Assembly (NCBI RefSeq): GCF_024868665.1
Contig: NC_079890.1
Span: 32,564,671 to 32,628,670 of the forward strand
Direction: 5' to 3'
Origin: Triplophysa rosa
Taxonomy: Eukaryota > Chordata > Actinopteri > Cypriniformes > Nemacheilidae
DNA length: 64,000 nucleotides
In this document: piece after piece, positions 25,001-33,259 of the stretch
Layout: each line of letters begins with the position of its first letter
Numbering within the stretch: position 1 is the first letter of the stretch
Position numbers and translations under genes: made by a program
The notes under the pieces: model-generated
The model's database searches: none
What the model was told of the DNA's origin: nothing
The model's input: the letters and a program-made list of their open reading frames with translations, nothing else

Positions 25001-28000
25001 CAAACATCTCACTGCAGTATTAAAACATGATTTTGGCACTTGACTCTAGAAGTCAGCTGGTAGTTTGCTCAAGGCTCTTGTACTGTCAGCCTGTTGGGTG
25101 GGTAAACCTGCCTCAATCTGATTGGCTGGTCGCTGTGTGATTTGCAGGCCATGAATCAGAGGACAGCATGTCTACCCTGGCGGGCCGTCGGGGAATAAGA
25201 CCTAAAATGATGATGCCCTTTGATGCACAGCCCCCTCAGCGTAAGTGTGTGATCTTAATCCAGGGTCCGGATCTTCTCATTTAGAGCCTTTTTATTTTAG
25301 TTTAGTAGCCGTAGATCTTCCTTTGCGCACTTGAGTAGAATGTGTTCTAGACTGTCTTGCTCTTTAACATACTGTTGCTTAATGTTGTCTTTTAGTCTGT
25401 GGTGGTCTTTGCATGCAGGTGGTCTCATGTCATCATAGAGCTGTGTGCGTACATGTAGCGTAAACCATTGTTCAATGTTACTTATGTCCATTCGCAGCTG
25501 TGATTAGCGCTCACCCCATCCATTCCCTCGATAACCATCACCATCATTATCACTTGGGCAGCCTGGCCTCGCCGACACGCAGCTATCTACATCACCAGAG
25601 CAGCCCGCGGTCCATCGCCACCCCCATCTCTCATCTAGACAGGGCCGATTCCACAGGTGAGAGCGCTTTAGCAAAGCTTTGTGAAGACCCTCAGCGACGC
25701 CCTGGATGATAACCTGTTATTTTCCTGCATTAAGTCTCCTAGCTCTCATTATTAAAGGATTAGTTCTCCCAATTGTGAAAACTCTCATCATTTACTCGCC
25801 CCCCTGCCATCTCAGATGCATATTCGATATGCCTCTTAAGTTAAACACACGCAACATCATTTATATGAAATTATTATTACATTTAGATTTGAGATAAATT
25901 CTTAAGTGTCACGTGTTGACCAAGGTTATTTTAGTTTACTAAAATTAAAACTTTAAAACGTCTCTGTTCATTGAAATCAAATCAAATATTGACCTACAAA
26001 TTATGGGGGAAAACTTAACTAAAGGAAAAATTGAAATGTTGCATCAAAAATAAATTGAAATAAGTTTAAAGCAATAAAATTATAATAATAAACAAGAACT
26101 GAAATAAAACTAAAATAGAAATTAATTAATATTATATAGCAACATAAAAAATAAACAAATAAATTATAAAAGGACAAAAGCATACTGTATACCAAAATTG
26201 CTAAAACTTTAACTAAAATTAACATAAAAACTAAAGATCTAAAAATAAAAACTAATTAAAAAATAAAACGAAATAAAACTAAAATGAAAACTATAATAAC
26301 TCTGGTGTTGACACACGCGTATGACAGCCAGTAGTCACGAGACATGCGAGAACCAATAAGATTTTGCCGGGTATTGGGTCTTGCAGGTATTATATGCATA
26401 TAGTAAATGTGCATAATGCATACATTATATTGGCTATTCAAAACAAAGCTTTGGTTGGTCACCATGACAACTGTAGGAAACACTTAATCCGTTTCCTCTC
26501 TTTAACCTGGTTTTTACAGTCGGAACCTCTTAAACTCAATCATAGGATGCATGTACAGTTCCCTGCAGTGATTTCTTTATGAGGTATGTGCTGACCCGTG
26601 TGATGTGGTTACAGAATCGGTACGGAACACGCCCAACGCCGACCTGCATCCCCCGTCGGGCCAGCCCTCCTGCGCCACTGATCTCTCAGAGACAGACATC
26701 AGCTACCACAGCTCGGCTGCAGAGGACGATCCCATGTTTACAGCTCCCACCGCTCACGTTCGGCCCACACACGCCCTCAAGAGCTTCGCAGTGCCTGCCA
26801 TACCAGTTCACTCCATGTACGACTCTTCAGCACTGCCCAGCACTCCACTGCTGTCTCAGACAGGTACGGCCCTGTTTAGATCTGTGACCGATCCAAGCTG
26901 CCCGTTTATTTGTCCGATTTATTTACTGTGGTGAAAGTAACAAAAAGCATCTGCTGTATGACTCGATGTTAACATGGATGGGTGCCTTGCGCCATTGAAA
27001 TAGCAATGAATCATCATGGAGTAGCGTGGAATATGACTGTGTTTTATGGTTATAAAGGTGATCGACTGAAACGGATTGACGTGTGCTGTATGTTTTAGGG
27101 CCACACTCCGTTAAGACGGCCTCTATCGGGACGCTGGGAAGAACGAGGACTCCCATGCCTGTCATAGTTCCAAGCGCTCCAGACGTGTCAGACAGCAGCA
27201 GACATTATGAGGATTCTGGGAGCGTGAGTACATCTGTTAGTATGACACTGTGTTTTATCACCTGATACACTGGTACATAACAGTGTAACATAATAAACAT
27301 CTGAGGGTACATCTGTCCCTTACAGCCTCATTTACAGTCAGGTTTCATTCAAAACAAATGAAACATAGTTGATGACCCATGGGATTCCAGTTTAAAAAAA
27401 CAAACACGCAGATTCCAGTGACACATAGCTTTACAGAACGATAGCAACAGGACTAAAAGACAAAATGTGTTATAAACCGTTACATTTGTTGTTAATAATG
27501 TTTAGATTAAATAATGCTTCACCCATTAATATGGTCATGCATCTTAACTGATGAAGTCAGTTCCATACATAAATATCCAGTACTATTAATGAATTAATAT
27601 ATAAATATTATTTTTGAATATACTTTTATAAATCTGAATATAATATAACTTAAAAGCCATGGTGCTTTGGAGTGATTTTAACAGATTTACATTTATATAC
27701 AATTTAAATTATTGGTAAATATAAATAAAAAAATAATGTAAATATTTCCTAAATATGTACATGTGTGTGTTTATAAATACAAAATTATTATGCACAGTAC
27801 ACAGACATATACTGTATTATGTAAACACAAGCTTTTATTCTGGATGCGATTCATCGCGTTTAATCTTTTGACAGCCCTAGAATAAATACATAAATAATAT
27901 TCTATATAATTTTTGCATATTTTAAAATATAATGTTGTGTTTTAATGTTATTTTAAGATTTTAACAGATTTATTAGGCAAGATACATACCTACATTAATG

Positions 28001-28706
28001 TGTGAAATAATTATTTATTCTAAAAAATATGAATAATAATGAATAATTCTGAAAAATATTGTATTCAATTATATTAACAAAATATTAATTATAATTATTG
28101 TATGTATATATAATAAATATCTATTTTGTTAAATGAATAAATAATGCTTTTACCTATTAATATAGTTTTGTATTCTCAACCGATAGTCAGAACTATATGA
28201 ATAAATACATAAATAATATTCTGGATGTATTTTTTTTACATATTTCATATTATAATATTGTATTTGAATGTTTTTAAGATTTTAACTGATTTTTTCTTCT
28301 CTCCCTCTAAAATCTTTACCTGCTTTCCCCTTCGAACTAATTTACTATGTATTGCCTGCCTATTAATATTTATTACAATCTCACAATTGTTTGAAACGGA
28401 TTTATTTGAATGATTCTCATTTGTTCTGCTGCATAATGCCTGTACTCCCACCCTCGCCATCTTACCATTCCTGTGGCTGATCTGTTTCATTTACCTGTTT
28501 GCTTTTTACGTTTCCTCTGCAGTACCATTGACCATCCTCTCCTAAACCCCATCTACCCCAAAAACCCCAGCTCACCCCACCCCACCCCACCCCCCCGCAG
28601 TAACCTTCTTCCTCTCCCTCAGAACTATGAGACGGACGAGTTAACAGAGGAAATGGCCCATCTGGAGGGTTTAATGAAGGACCTGAACGCCATCACGACG
28701 GCCTGA
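3868..28706 (+). CDS. neo1: Neogenin, C-terminal 1,038 residues (22 exons, 5' end outside window)
   Basis: Neogenin is a single-pass cell-surface receptor of the DCC family. It binds netrins and repulsive guidance molecules (RGMs) and acts in axon guidance, cell adhesion and BMP/iron signalling (family knowledge). Seen here: a Pro/Ser/Thr linker, six FN3 domains (exons at 3868-20148), a juxtamembrane stretch, a transmembrane helix (exon 24011-24149), and a cytoplasmic tail ending in the DCC/neogenin P3 motif with [14 protein letters not shown] at the stop. The final residues match neogenin rather than DCC, which has LEGLMKQLNAITG near its end. The 22 exons sum to 3,116 nt and every junction keeps frame. 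The length agrees with the vertebrate protein (about 1,460 residues) once roughly 420 residues of Ig domains upstream are added. One donor is GC instead of GT (4094). Teleosts carry neo1a and neo1b; I cannot say which this is. Confidence 0.95.
4094..4906 (+). other. neo1 intron with GC donor
   Basis: Starts GCAGGA and ends GTGTAG. It holds a MITE-like stretch at about 4165-4320 with the pair GGTTCTTCAAGGAACC / GAAGAACCTTTTT, and otherwise AT-rich unique sequence. Confidence 0.7.
4907..5061 (+). CDS. neo1: neo1 exon: second half of FN3-1
   Basis: Acceptor GTGTAG, donor G|GTAAGA. It encodes [22 protein letters not shown] and then the [20 protein letters not shown] strand pair that closes an FN3 domain. 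It completes the split Arg codon left by the GC donor upstream and leaves in phase 1. Confidence 0.95.
5062..6856 (+). other. neo1 intron
   Basis: 1.8 kb of apparently unique sequence. No exon, RNA gene or clear repeat was seen. Confidence 0.6.
6857..7005 (+). CDS. neo1: neo1 exon: first half of FN3-2
   Basis: Acceptor CTATAG, donor CAG|GTAACA. It encodes [11 protein letters not shown] and then [19 protein letters not shown], including the conserved FN3 Trp. It ends in phase 0 after ...GIEQ. Confidence 0.95.
7006..7536 (+). other. neo1 intron with hAT-like fragment
   Basis: Contains about 7170-7500, starting AGAGATGCACCG with ATATCGGCC and ending CGGTTGTGATGCAT, resembling decayed hAT ends. 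No target duplication was confirmed. Confidence 0.45.
7537..7675 (+). CDS. neo1: neo1 exon: second half of FN3-2
   Basis: Acceptor TGTCAG, donor G|GTACCT. It encodes [19 protein letters not shown] and then [17 protein letters not shown], typical FN3 F and G strands. It leaves in phase 1. Confidence 0.95.
8051..8100 (+). CDS. neo1: neo1 exon: start of FN3-3 (50 bp)
   Basis: A short 50-bp exon between acceptor GCTCAG and donor AAG|GTTGGT, encoding [17 protein letters not shown]. It is too short for a simple ORF search. It is recognised from neogenin similarity and from phase agreement on both sides (enters phase 1, leaves phase 0). Confidence 0.93.
8101..10142 (+). other. neo1 intron
   Basis: Holds the degenerate tandem array at 8570-9200. 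The remainder (9200-10140) looks unique. Confidence 0.6.
8570..9200. repeat. Degenerate minisatellite (AGCAATGCCCTGACAACCA type)
   Basis: The block TAGCAATGCCCTGACAACCA followed by CCCAGAACACC and AGCAACC recurs more than ten times with variable spacing. The 114-codon minus-strand frame across it is a by-product of the repeat. Confidence 0.85.
10143..10287 (+). CDS. neo1: neo1 exon: middle of FN3-3
   Basis: Acceptor CTGCAG, donor G|GTAAGG. It encodes [20 protein letters not shown] and then [11 protein letters not shown] and SQLIEG, with the conserved FN3 Trp and Tyr. It leaves in phase 1. Confidence 0.95.
11269..11298. repeat. Perfect inverted repeat, 13-bp arms
   Basis: CGTAAATATTCAA and its exact reverse complement are separated by four bases, inside a probable transposon remnant that also holds GGGCCGATATATCCCCTTTC. 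Confidence 0.75.
12142..12402. mobile_element. Hairpin MITE (TTTTTGGGTGAAC family)
   Basis: Inverted arms: CCTGTAGGACTTCCGCAGAACA...AGATATTTTGAAGAATGTTG on the left and its counterpart CAAAATATCTTCTTTTGTGTTC on the right, ending TTTTTGGGTGAACGATCAC. The same family occurs at 17853, 20333, 38945 and 40144. Confidence 0.75.
12488..12598 (+). CDS. neo1: neo1 exon: end of FN3-3
   Basis: Acceptor TTACAG, donor G|GTACGG. It encodes [20 protein letters not shown] and then the ETFESDLD linker seen in neogenin. It leaves in phase 1. Confidence 0.95.
12681..12875 (+). CDS. neo1: neo1 exon: most of FN3-4
   Basis: It lies only 82 bp after the preceding exon (acceptor CATCAG, donor A|GTAAGG). It encodes [37 protein letters not shown] and [14 protein letters not shown], near-identical to vertebrate neogenin. 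FN3-4 contributes to netrin binding in this family (known). Confidence 0.95.
12876..14503 (+). other. neo1 intron dominated by minisatellite
   Basis: Most of it is the 90-bp-period array. The flanks (12876-13080 and 14131-14503) look unique. Confidence 0.8.
13081..14130. repeat. Minisatellite: 30-bp unit in 90-bp higher-order repeat
   Basis: 35 copies of a 30-bp unit. Three unit types alternate: GTGCATGCTTAAAAACATG..., GTGCATGCATAAAAACATGG... and GTGCATCTCCAAAACCATAG.... From 13141 to 14130 there are exactly eleven 90-bp blocks, nearly identical to each other. As 30 is a multiple of three and no stop falls in one frame per strand, long open frames of about 340 codons appear on both strands; they are not genes. 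Confidence 0.97.
14504..14599 (+). CDS. neo1: neo1 exon: end of FN3-4
   Basis: Acceptor TGCCAG, donor G|GTAGGT. It encodes [20 protein letters not shown] and the [10 protein letters not shown] linker start. It leaves in phase 1. The 90-bp minisatellite lies in the intron just upstream. Confidence 0.95.
15542..15563. repeat. (TA)n microsatellite
   Basis: Eleven uninterrupted TA units just before a reversed SINE fragment. Confidence 0.9.
15565..15650 (-). mobile_element. SINE 3' fragment
   Basis: Carries GCATTTGGCAGATGCTTTTA and CCAAAGCGACTTACAT, the tail shared with the SINE copies at 16618 and 45640. The tRNA-like head is missing. Confidence 0.75.
16486..16605. repeat. Long hairpin, about 56-bp arms and 9-base loop
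   Basis: The left arm GGGATAATGTACAAGCAGCC...AGCCCCTTCGGTGTGAT pairs with the right arm ATCACACTGTCGGGGCTTAT...GGCTGCCTGTACATTATCCC. It lies at the end of a probable transposon beginning near 16115 (CTACACGGCTCGCTGG). Confidence 0.85.
16618..16786 (+). mobile_element. tRNA-derived SINE
   Basis: The head has pol III box A (TGGCTCAGTGGTTAGAGC) and box B (GGTTCGATCCC). An A-rich linker follows, then a tail with TGTAAGTCGCATTGGGTAAA and AGCGTCTGCCAAATGCA. Such tails in fish SINEs are shared with partner LINEs (known). Confidence 0.88.
17258..17450 (-). mobile_element. LINE 3'-end fragment (tentative)
   Basis: TTTCAAGTTTATTTGTCATG followed by TGTACAGATG and CGAAATGCTTGTCGTAA resembles reversed 3' ends of fish non-LTR elements. 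No coding part is visible. Confidence 0.4.
17853..18292. mobile_element. Fold-back MITE, about 440 bp
   Basis: Ends TTAAAGGGACAGTTCACCCA and TGGGTGAACTGTTCCTTTAA. The arms extend through GCTTGTAACCACCAAACAGT / ACTGTTTGGTTACAAGC and meet at CTACCATAGTAGGAAAA / TTTTCCTACTATGGTAG. A nearly complete hairpin. Confidence 0.85.
18655..18887 (+). CDS. neo1: neo1 exon: FN3-4/5 linker and most of FN3-5
   Basis: Acceptor TCGCAG, donor AAG|GTGAGG. It encodes an acidic linker ([20 protein letters not shown]) and then [20 protein letters not shown] and [17 protein letters not shown]. In DCC-family receptors this linker is alternatively spliced and changes netrin binding geometry (known). An alternative acceptor inside the exon cannot be excluded. 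Confidence 0.93.
18966..19104 (+). CDS. neo1: neo1 exon: end of FN3-5
   Basis: It follows a 78-bp intron (acceptor TTTCAG, donor A|GTATGC). It encodes [20 protein letters not shown] and [20 protein letters not shown], the characteristic FN3-5 sequence of neogenin, part of the RGM-binding region (known). Confidence 0.95.
19105..19747 (+). other. neo1 intron with TIR element
   Basis: Mostly occupied by the inverted-repeat element at 19185-19668. Confidence 0.7.
19185..19668. mobile_element. MITE with 19-bp terminal inverted repeats
   Basis: Starts ATGCTGCGTCCCAATTCGC and ends with the exact reverse complement GCGAATTGGGACGCAGCAT. 484 bp, no ORF. Target duplication not clear, so superfamily left open. 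Confidence 0.8.
19748..19855 (+). CDS. neo1: neo1 exon: first half of FN3-6
   Basis: Acceptor CTTCAG, donor G|GTGACA. It encodes [15 protein letters not shown] and then [19 protein letters not shown]3-6 with FN3-5 forms the RGM site in neogenin (known). Confidence 0.95.
19954..20148 (+). CDS. neo1: neo1 exon: second half of FN3-6
   Basis: Acceptor TTCCAG, donor G|GTAAAC. It encodes [39 protein letters not shown] and [16 protein letters not shown]. It leaves in phase 1. Confidence 0.95.
20149..21009 (+). other. neo1 intron
   Basis: Holds one arm of the 17853-type MITE at 20333-20490 (GGGACAGTTCACCCAAAAAT...). The rest appears unique. Confidence 0.6.
20333..20490. mobile_element. MITE half (one arm)
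   Basis: Left arm of the same family as 17853-18292, including GCTTGTAACCAAACAGTTCT. The opposite arm is missing. Confidence 0.7.
21010..21042 (+). CDS. neo1: neo1 micro-exon (33 bp), juxtamembrane
   Basis: A 33-bp exon (acceptor GCTAG, donor G|GTAATT) reading [11 protein letters not shown], equivalent to the ADSSDKMPNDQ segment of mammalian neogenin. It is in phase 1 at both ends, so skipping it would keep frame. Confidence 0.88.
21348..21404 (+). CDS. neo1: neo1 exon (57 bp), juxtamembrane stalk
   Basis: Acceptor TTCTAG, donor G|GTAATC. It encodes [19 protein letters not shown]. It is symmetric phase 1-1, so it is a possible cassette. A CTGT array begins about ten bases after the donor, followed by a long CCAT/CCAC-rich array. 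Confidence 0.85.
21415..22290. repeat. CTGT then CCAT/CCAC/CGCC-rich array, about 870 bp
   Basis: Six to seven CTGT units are followed by irregular CCAT, CCAC and CGCC tetramers to about 22290. The plus strand is almost purely C/A/T. ORFs of 315 and 283 codons on opposite strands are low-complexity artefacts. Confidence 0.97.
22347..23573 (+). mobile_element. Tc1/mariner (Tc1-like) transposon, decayed, IR/DR ends
   Basis: Flanked by TA on both sides (22345-22346, 23574-23575). The outer ends CAAACCCGATTCCAAAAAAG are perfect inverted repeats, and similarity runs about 200 bp inward on each side. The core TTCCAAAAAAGTTGGGACA recurs at the inner edge of the left repeat (22530-22548) and, reversed with changes, near 23364-23380. 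This double-site arrangement is the IR/DR form known for some Tc1-like elements. The encoded transposase is broken. Confidence 0.93.
22541..23353 (+). pseudogene. Tc1-like transposase pseudogene (DD34E type)
   Basis: The first helix-turn-helix is absent. Sequence starts in the second HTH region ([15 protein letters not shown]). The first catalytic Asp is in [11 protein letters not shown], the second in [11 protein letters not shown] and the Glu in LSPIENIW, with 34 residues between the last two. There is a frameshift at about 23030-23045 and another near 23213. The frame then runs to TAA at 23351-23353 (...RRGDATQW). Not functional as it stands. Confidence 0.9.
24011..24149 (+). CDS. neo1: neo1 exon: transmembrane helix
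   Basis: Acceptor TTTCAG, donor AAAAA|GTAAGT. A short extracellular lead ([11 protein letters not shown]) is followed by about 24 hydrophobic residues ([20 protein letters not shown]...), then CTRR and a basic stop-transfer stretch. This fixes the topology as type I. It leaves in phase 2. Confidence 0.95.
24223..24458 (+). CDS. neo1: neo1 exon: cytoplasmic P1 region
   Basis: It follows a 73-bp intron (acceptor CTTCAG, donor G|GTAAGA). It encodes [15 protein letters not shown], then [15 protein letters not shown], the conserved block of the DCC-family P1 region, then [20 protein letters not shown] and RRNSYR. Confidence 0.95.
24459..25147 (+). other. neo1 intron
   Basis: AT-rich, no recognised repeat or exon. 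Confidence 0.6.
25148..25240 (+). CDS. neo1: neo1 exon: cytoplasmic tail
   Basis: Acceptor TTGCAG, donor C|GTAAGT. It encodes [20 protein letters not shown] and [10 protein letters not shown], a conserved neogenin tail segment. It leaves in phase 1. Confidence 0.95.
25498..25656 (+). CDS. neo1: neo1 exon: His-rich cytoplasmic segment
   Basis: Acceptor TCGCAG, donor G|GTGAGA. It encodes [20 protein letters not shown] and then [20 protein letters not shown]. It is in phase 1 at both ends. In mammals the corresponding exon is reported as alternatively spliced (recalled, not verified). Confidence 0.93.
25657..26614 (+). other. neo1 intron with hAT MITE
   Basis: Contains a short arm of the hairpin MITE family (about 25752-25830) and the complete hAT MITE at 25921-26304. 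The rest appears unique. Confidence 0.7.
25921..26304. mobile_element. hAT MITE with 8-bp target duplication
   Basis: 384 bp, ends CAAGGTTATTTTAG and CTATAATAACTCTG (imperfect TIRs), with A-rich AACTAAAATAAAA interior. Exact 8-bp duplication GTGTTGAC at 25913-25920 and 26305-26312, diagnostic of hAT-type insertion (known). Confidence 0.9.
26615..26863 (+). CDS. neo1: neo1 exon: cytoplasmic tail with P2-like Pro-rich segment
   Basis: Acceptor TTACAG, donor G|GTACGG. It encodes [14 protein letters not shown], an acidic [14 protein letters not shown] stretch, and [16 protein letters not shown] with PSTPLLSQ, matching the neogenin tail around P2. Confidence 0.94.
27099..27223 (+). CDS. neo1: neo1 exon: cytoplasmic tail
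   Basis: Acceptor TTTTAG, donor AGC|GTGAGT. It encodes [37 protein letters not shown] and GS. It leaves in phase 0. Confidence 0.94.
27224..28622 (+). other. neo1 last intron, very AT-rich
   Basis: 27480-28300 is AT-rich with repeated AATAATATTCTG-like blocks and contains a MITE end at about 27700-27880 (GCGATTCATCGCG...ACAGCCCTA). The 3' part is C/T-rich. Confidence 0.6.
28623..28706 (+). CDS. neo1: neo1 last coding exon: P3 motif and stop
   Basis: Acceptor CCCTCAG at 28616-28622, after a C-rich tract. It encodes [16 protein letters not shown] and [11 protein letters not shown], then TGA at 28704-28706. P3 mediates receptor self-association and effector binding in the DCC family (known). 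The nearer AG at 28599-28600 would read straight into TAA, so it was not used. Confidence 0.96.
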   Translation, partial: NYETDELTEEMAHLEGLMKDLNAITTA

Positions 28707-30690
28707 ACGTGAACCTCACCTGTCACAGTGAGGACGTGCAGCACAGAGGAGTTCTCAGTCATTCGCTTAAAGGAGAGAGGAAGAACTTTGCTTTCTCTCG
28801 GGAAGGAAAAAACACATCATGAGGGACAGTGGACATTTTGAGAAAGGACAACTAGTTCCTTCATCAGAGGACAGAAAAGTTCAACCATTCTAAAGCTTTT
28901 CCTTTTGTTTCAACGGAGACAGTTTGAAAAGACATTTTATTATCCTGTGAAAAAAAGGAAAACGACGATATGCTGGTGTAAGTGTTGGTGCTCCTAAGGC
29001 ACAATTTACAGTGTTTATTTGTGTCTTTTCTTTGTATGTTTTTGTATCTATATATATATTGCCCCCGTTCCAGTGAGGTGAACGTTGGACTTGTCCTGTT
29101 TATTTTCTCATTTTGTATTAAGCATTTTGATTGACGTCTCTTCCTCTTTTGTATGACATATAATGTGCCATGTCTTATTTTCTTAAACATGTTTTGTATT
29201 GTTTTATATGCATATACACTCATCAGTTTGTATATATATGTTAATAACTGACATATTTTGTCGCCATGGCGATTTTTCTTGACCCCATGACAGCTTCTGT
29301 TCAGTCAAAGGCTGCTTTTTTTGGGGTTTGAATGGATTTTTGCCTTCGGTAATGTCATTTCTCCTTGTACATTATGCATTTTTTACATGGGAGTTCCCTT
29401 CAGAAATTGCCTTATTAAATTCATGGTATGACAAAATCAACTGTTTTACTCGAACTGTTTTCAGAACGCGTATCACAAAACACTGTGATATTTATTCTGT
29501 AATGCTGAACCATCAGCTGTCACTTTGTACATTGGTACGAACAGGAGACCTCCATCGCTCATGCTGTCAGAGCCGGACTTCAAACGATTGTTTGGTGCTG
29601 AAACTCAGAACTTCAGGTTGTACACATTTATAAATGATAAAAGTTTGGGACAGTGGAAAGTGCTTTGCATGATCTTTCACGACTTGCATTAGTCTGAATT
29701 CCAGATGAGACACAAACTCATTTATTGAATGAATGACATTCACTGTGAGATTTTACTTTGTTTTATAGACAAGATAACATTCTTGGCATGTAACTCATCA
29801 TGTAGAACTCCCACTTCTCAGCTTTTATTTCCTGTTATGTTACTTGTATTTGTTATATGAAGAATTTCAGTGTGAAAGGCAAAACCCCAACTGTTCCTCT
29901 CCTGCTGGATATGGTTTTGATCTGTCCGTTTACCCAAAGAAAATATGTAACAGCAATCATTGGTTTTAAGAAATTCACGTCACATTTAACATTTTATTGA
30001 ATGTCATTCTGACTGCAAGACATTTTGGGTAACTATAGGAACATGGTTAAAAGCTTGGTAAAAACAGTACCTGTTTGGGCTAACCTGTTAAGTTGTTGAC
30101 AGTCAAACCTTTATTGCACTTTTTCAACAATTTCAAGAAAAGATAAAGAAAAAAAAACATTTTTACATATCTTGTGTTTTGAATATAAAGCTCTATTTGT
30201 GTAATTTAGTGTCATAGTTTAGCCTAGGCAGCTGGTCTCATGTTTATTTGCCGCTGGAATAATATTTGAGTGGCAGGTTTTATGGTGTTGCTTATGCAGA
30301 ATTCTGTTGTTGCTTATTTCTGTACAAATATCTTCTCGCTGTCTCTAGAAATACTCTGTGGCTTTTTAAAAAATATTCTGAAAAACATTACATTTGTTGC
30401 CTCTTATTTACAAGCTTTTACATTTTTACCTATTTTCCAGGATTTTCACACTCAAGGCATTTAGAATAGTAAACGCTTCTAATAATCCAGAGTTTTAAAA
30501 TTGTAAAGGAATTGCAATAATATGCAATTACATGATGGGAATTGTGCTCATTAATTGCTATGCATAACTTGAATTATATATACAGAATTGTTTTTTGTTG
30601 ATGCATGCCATTTGCATTTTCATACCAGATTGCAGGTTTACCATTACCATTTAGAAACTTTTTTTAAATAAAGCACAAAGGTAAGACATG
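28707..30690 (+). other. neo1: neo1 3' UTR (probable)
   Basis: Non-coding sequence after the neo1 stop, mostly free of recognised repeats, as expected for a long vertebrate 3' UTR. The best poly(A) signal is AATAAA at 30667-30672. ATTAAA near 29410 could give a shorter form. The exact end is an inference. Confidence 0.6.
30667..30672 (+). terminator. neo1 poly(A) signal AATAAA (candidate)
   Basis: The first canonical AATAAA after the neo1 stop. It sits about 130 bp before the candidate rps17 signal on the opposite strand. Confidence 0.55.
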
Positions 30691-30796
30691 ACAACGACAA
30701 CTGAATGTCAGGCTAGTCTAAACTAAAGGTTATAACCACAAGAATGATGACCAAATCGGTTTCCTCATCAAAAATGACTCCAATGTTTTTGCAATA

Positions 30797-30802
30797 TTTA
30801 TT
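30797..30802 (-). terminator. rps17 poly(A) signal (candidate)
   Basis: TTTATT on the plus strand, i.e. AATAAA on the minus strand, about 20 bases after the rps17 stop. A short 3' UTR is usual for ribosomal protein mRNAs. Confidence 0.7.
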
Positions 30803-30820
30803 GTCTCTCGATAAATTACA

Positions 30821-32291
<1,471 letters not shown>

Positions 32292-32350
32292 ATTTAGCCG
32301 GTCTAGGGTAAAAGGGTTTAAAGCCGAACAAAGCGGAAGTTTATAAAACA
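32292..32350 (-). promoter_or_regulatory. rps17 core promoter / 5' TOP-like tract (candidate)
   Basis: Upstream of the ATG, on the minus strand, a TATA-like TTTTATAAAC is followed about 30 bases later by CCCTTTTACCC. Ribosomal protein mRNAs start with a C followed by a pyrimidine run (5' TOP, known), so this tract is the likely start region. The exact start site is not visible. Confidence 0.5.
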
Positions 32351-33259
32351 CTACCGGAAGTCGATTAAAAGTCTCTGTACCGCAGTTGATTTAAAACGTT
32401 CAACAACAGGAGTTCCAAAACCACACTTTTAAATTCTCTAATAAAATATCTAAAATACAAATTTAAACAATAAACAACGAAATCGTTTCATTTTACTGTG
32501 GTGAGTGGTGTTGGATGTGCTTTCGAACGAGAAATAAATTGTGCCTTGGTTACGTTCAAATGTTTTAGCATGCATTTTATTAATATTATATTTTTATATA
32601 ACACAGTTTTATAGATTGTCTGCTGATGTGCGTTCTAGAGAGCAAATAAACTATATTAAACTACTGAATAATGAATGCTTAACATGTGAACCGACTTCTA
32701 ACGTTGTCGAGGAGAGGTCCAGGTGGCTCGTTCGTTTTCCCGAATAATATTCTGTCACGCGAAAGTGACCATATTTTATTTTTGCTAGTGTGGGCTTTCA
32801 GTCGCTTTACATTTCAGGAAAACCTGAGGAAAAATGTCAGTAAATTTCCGAAGACATAAAATAACAAGCACTAAGCTGTACATCGTTTTAAACATTTGAT
32901 TCAAGAATAGGCTATACTATATTTGCCGAATACACTGCCAATAAAGTTTCATAATCAAAGTTAACATTTCTGTATGCATAACACCAAGACTTGCTTCATT
33001 TACTCAGCCATGAAGATAGAGAGGACAGGGACGAGAAAGCTACAGCAGGTTAAGTGAACAGGTATGAAAAGCACATAAAAGTTATGAAAATGGGCAAACT
33101 TTGTTGCGGACTTAATTTATTTACAAGGCGTATCAATACCTTCAATACATTGAGGAAGAGCCGCTTTAAAGGTCGAAATATTATTTACGGTTCCAACTCT
33201 AGGTTGACTTAAGTTCTTATAAGACATGAAAAACTTCAAAGAAGGCAAACACACACTCA
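32351..33259. other. Intergenic rps17 - csnk1g1
   Basis: AT-rich, no ORF with recognisable similarity and no clear repeat. It probably holds the upstream part of the rps17 promoter and the 3' flank of csnk1g1. Confidence 0.5.

Noticed and set aside
28601..28622. Last neo1 exon starting after CGCAG at 28600
   Set aside because: It would read into TAA at once in the phase required; the CCCTCAG acceptor gives the conserved NYE(T)DEL start.
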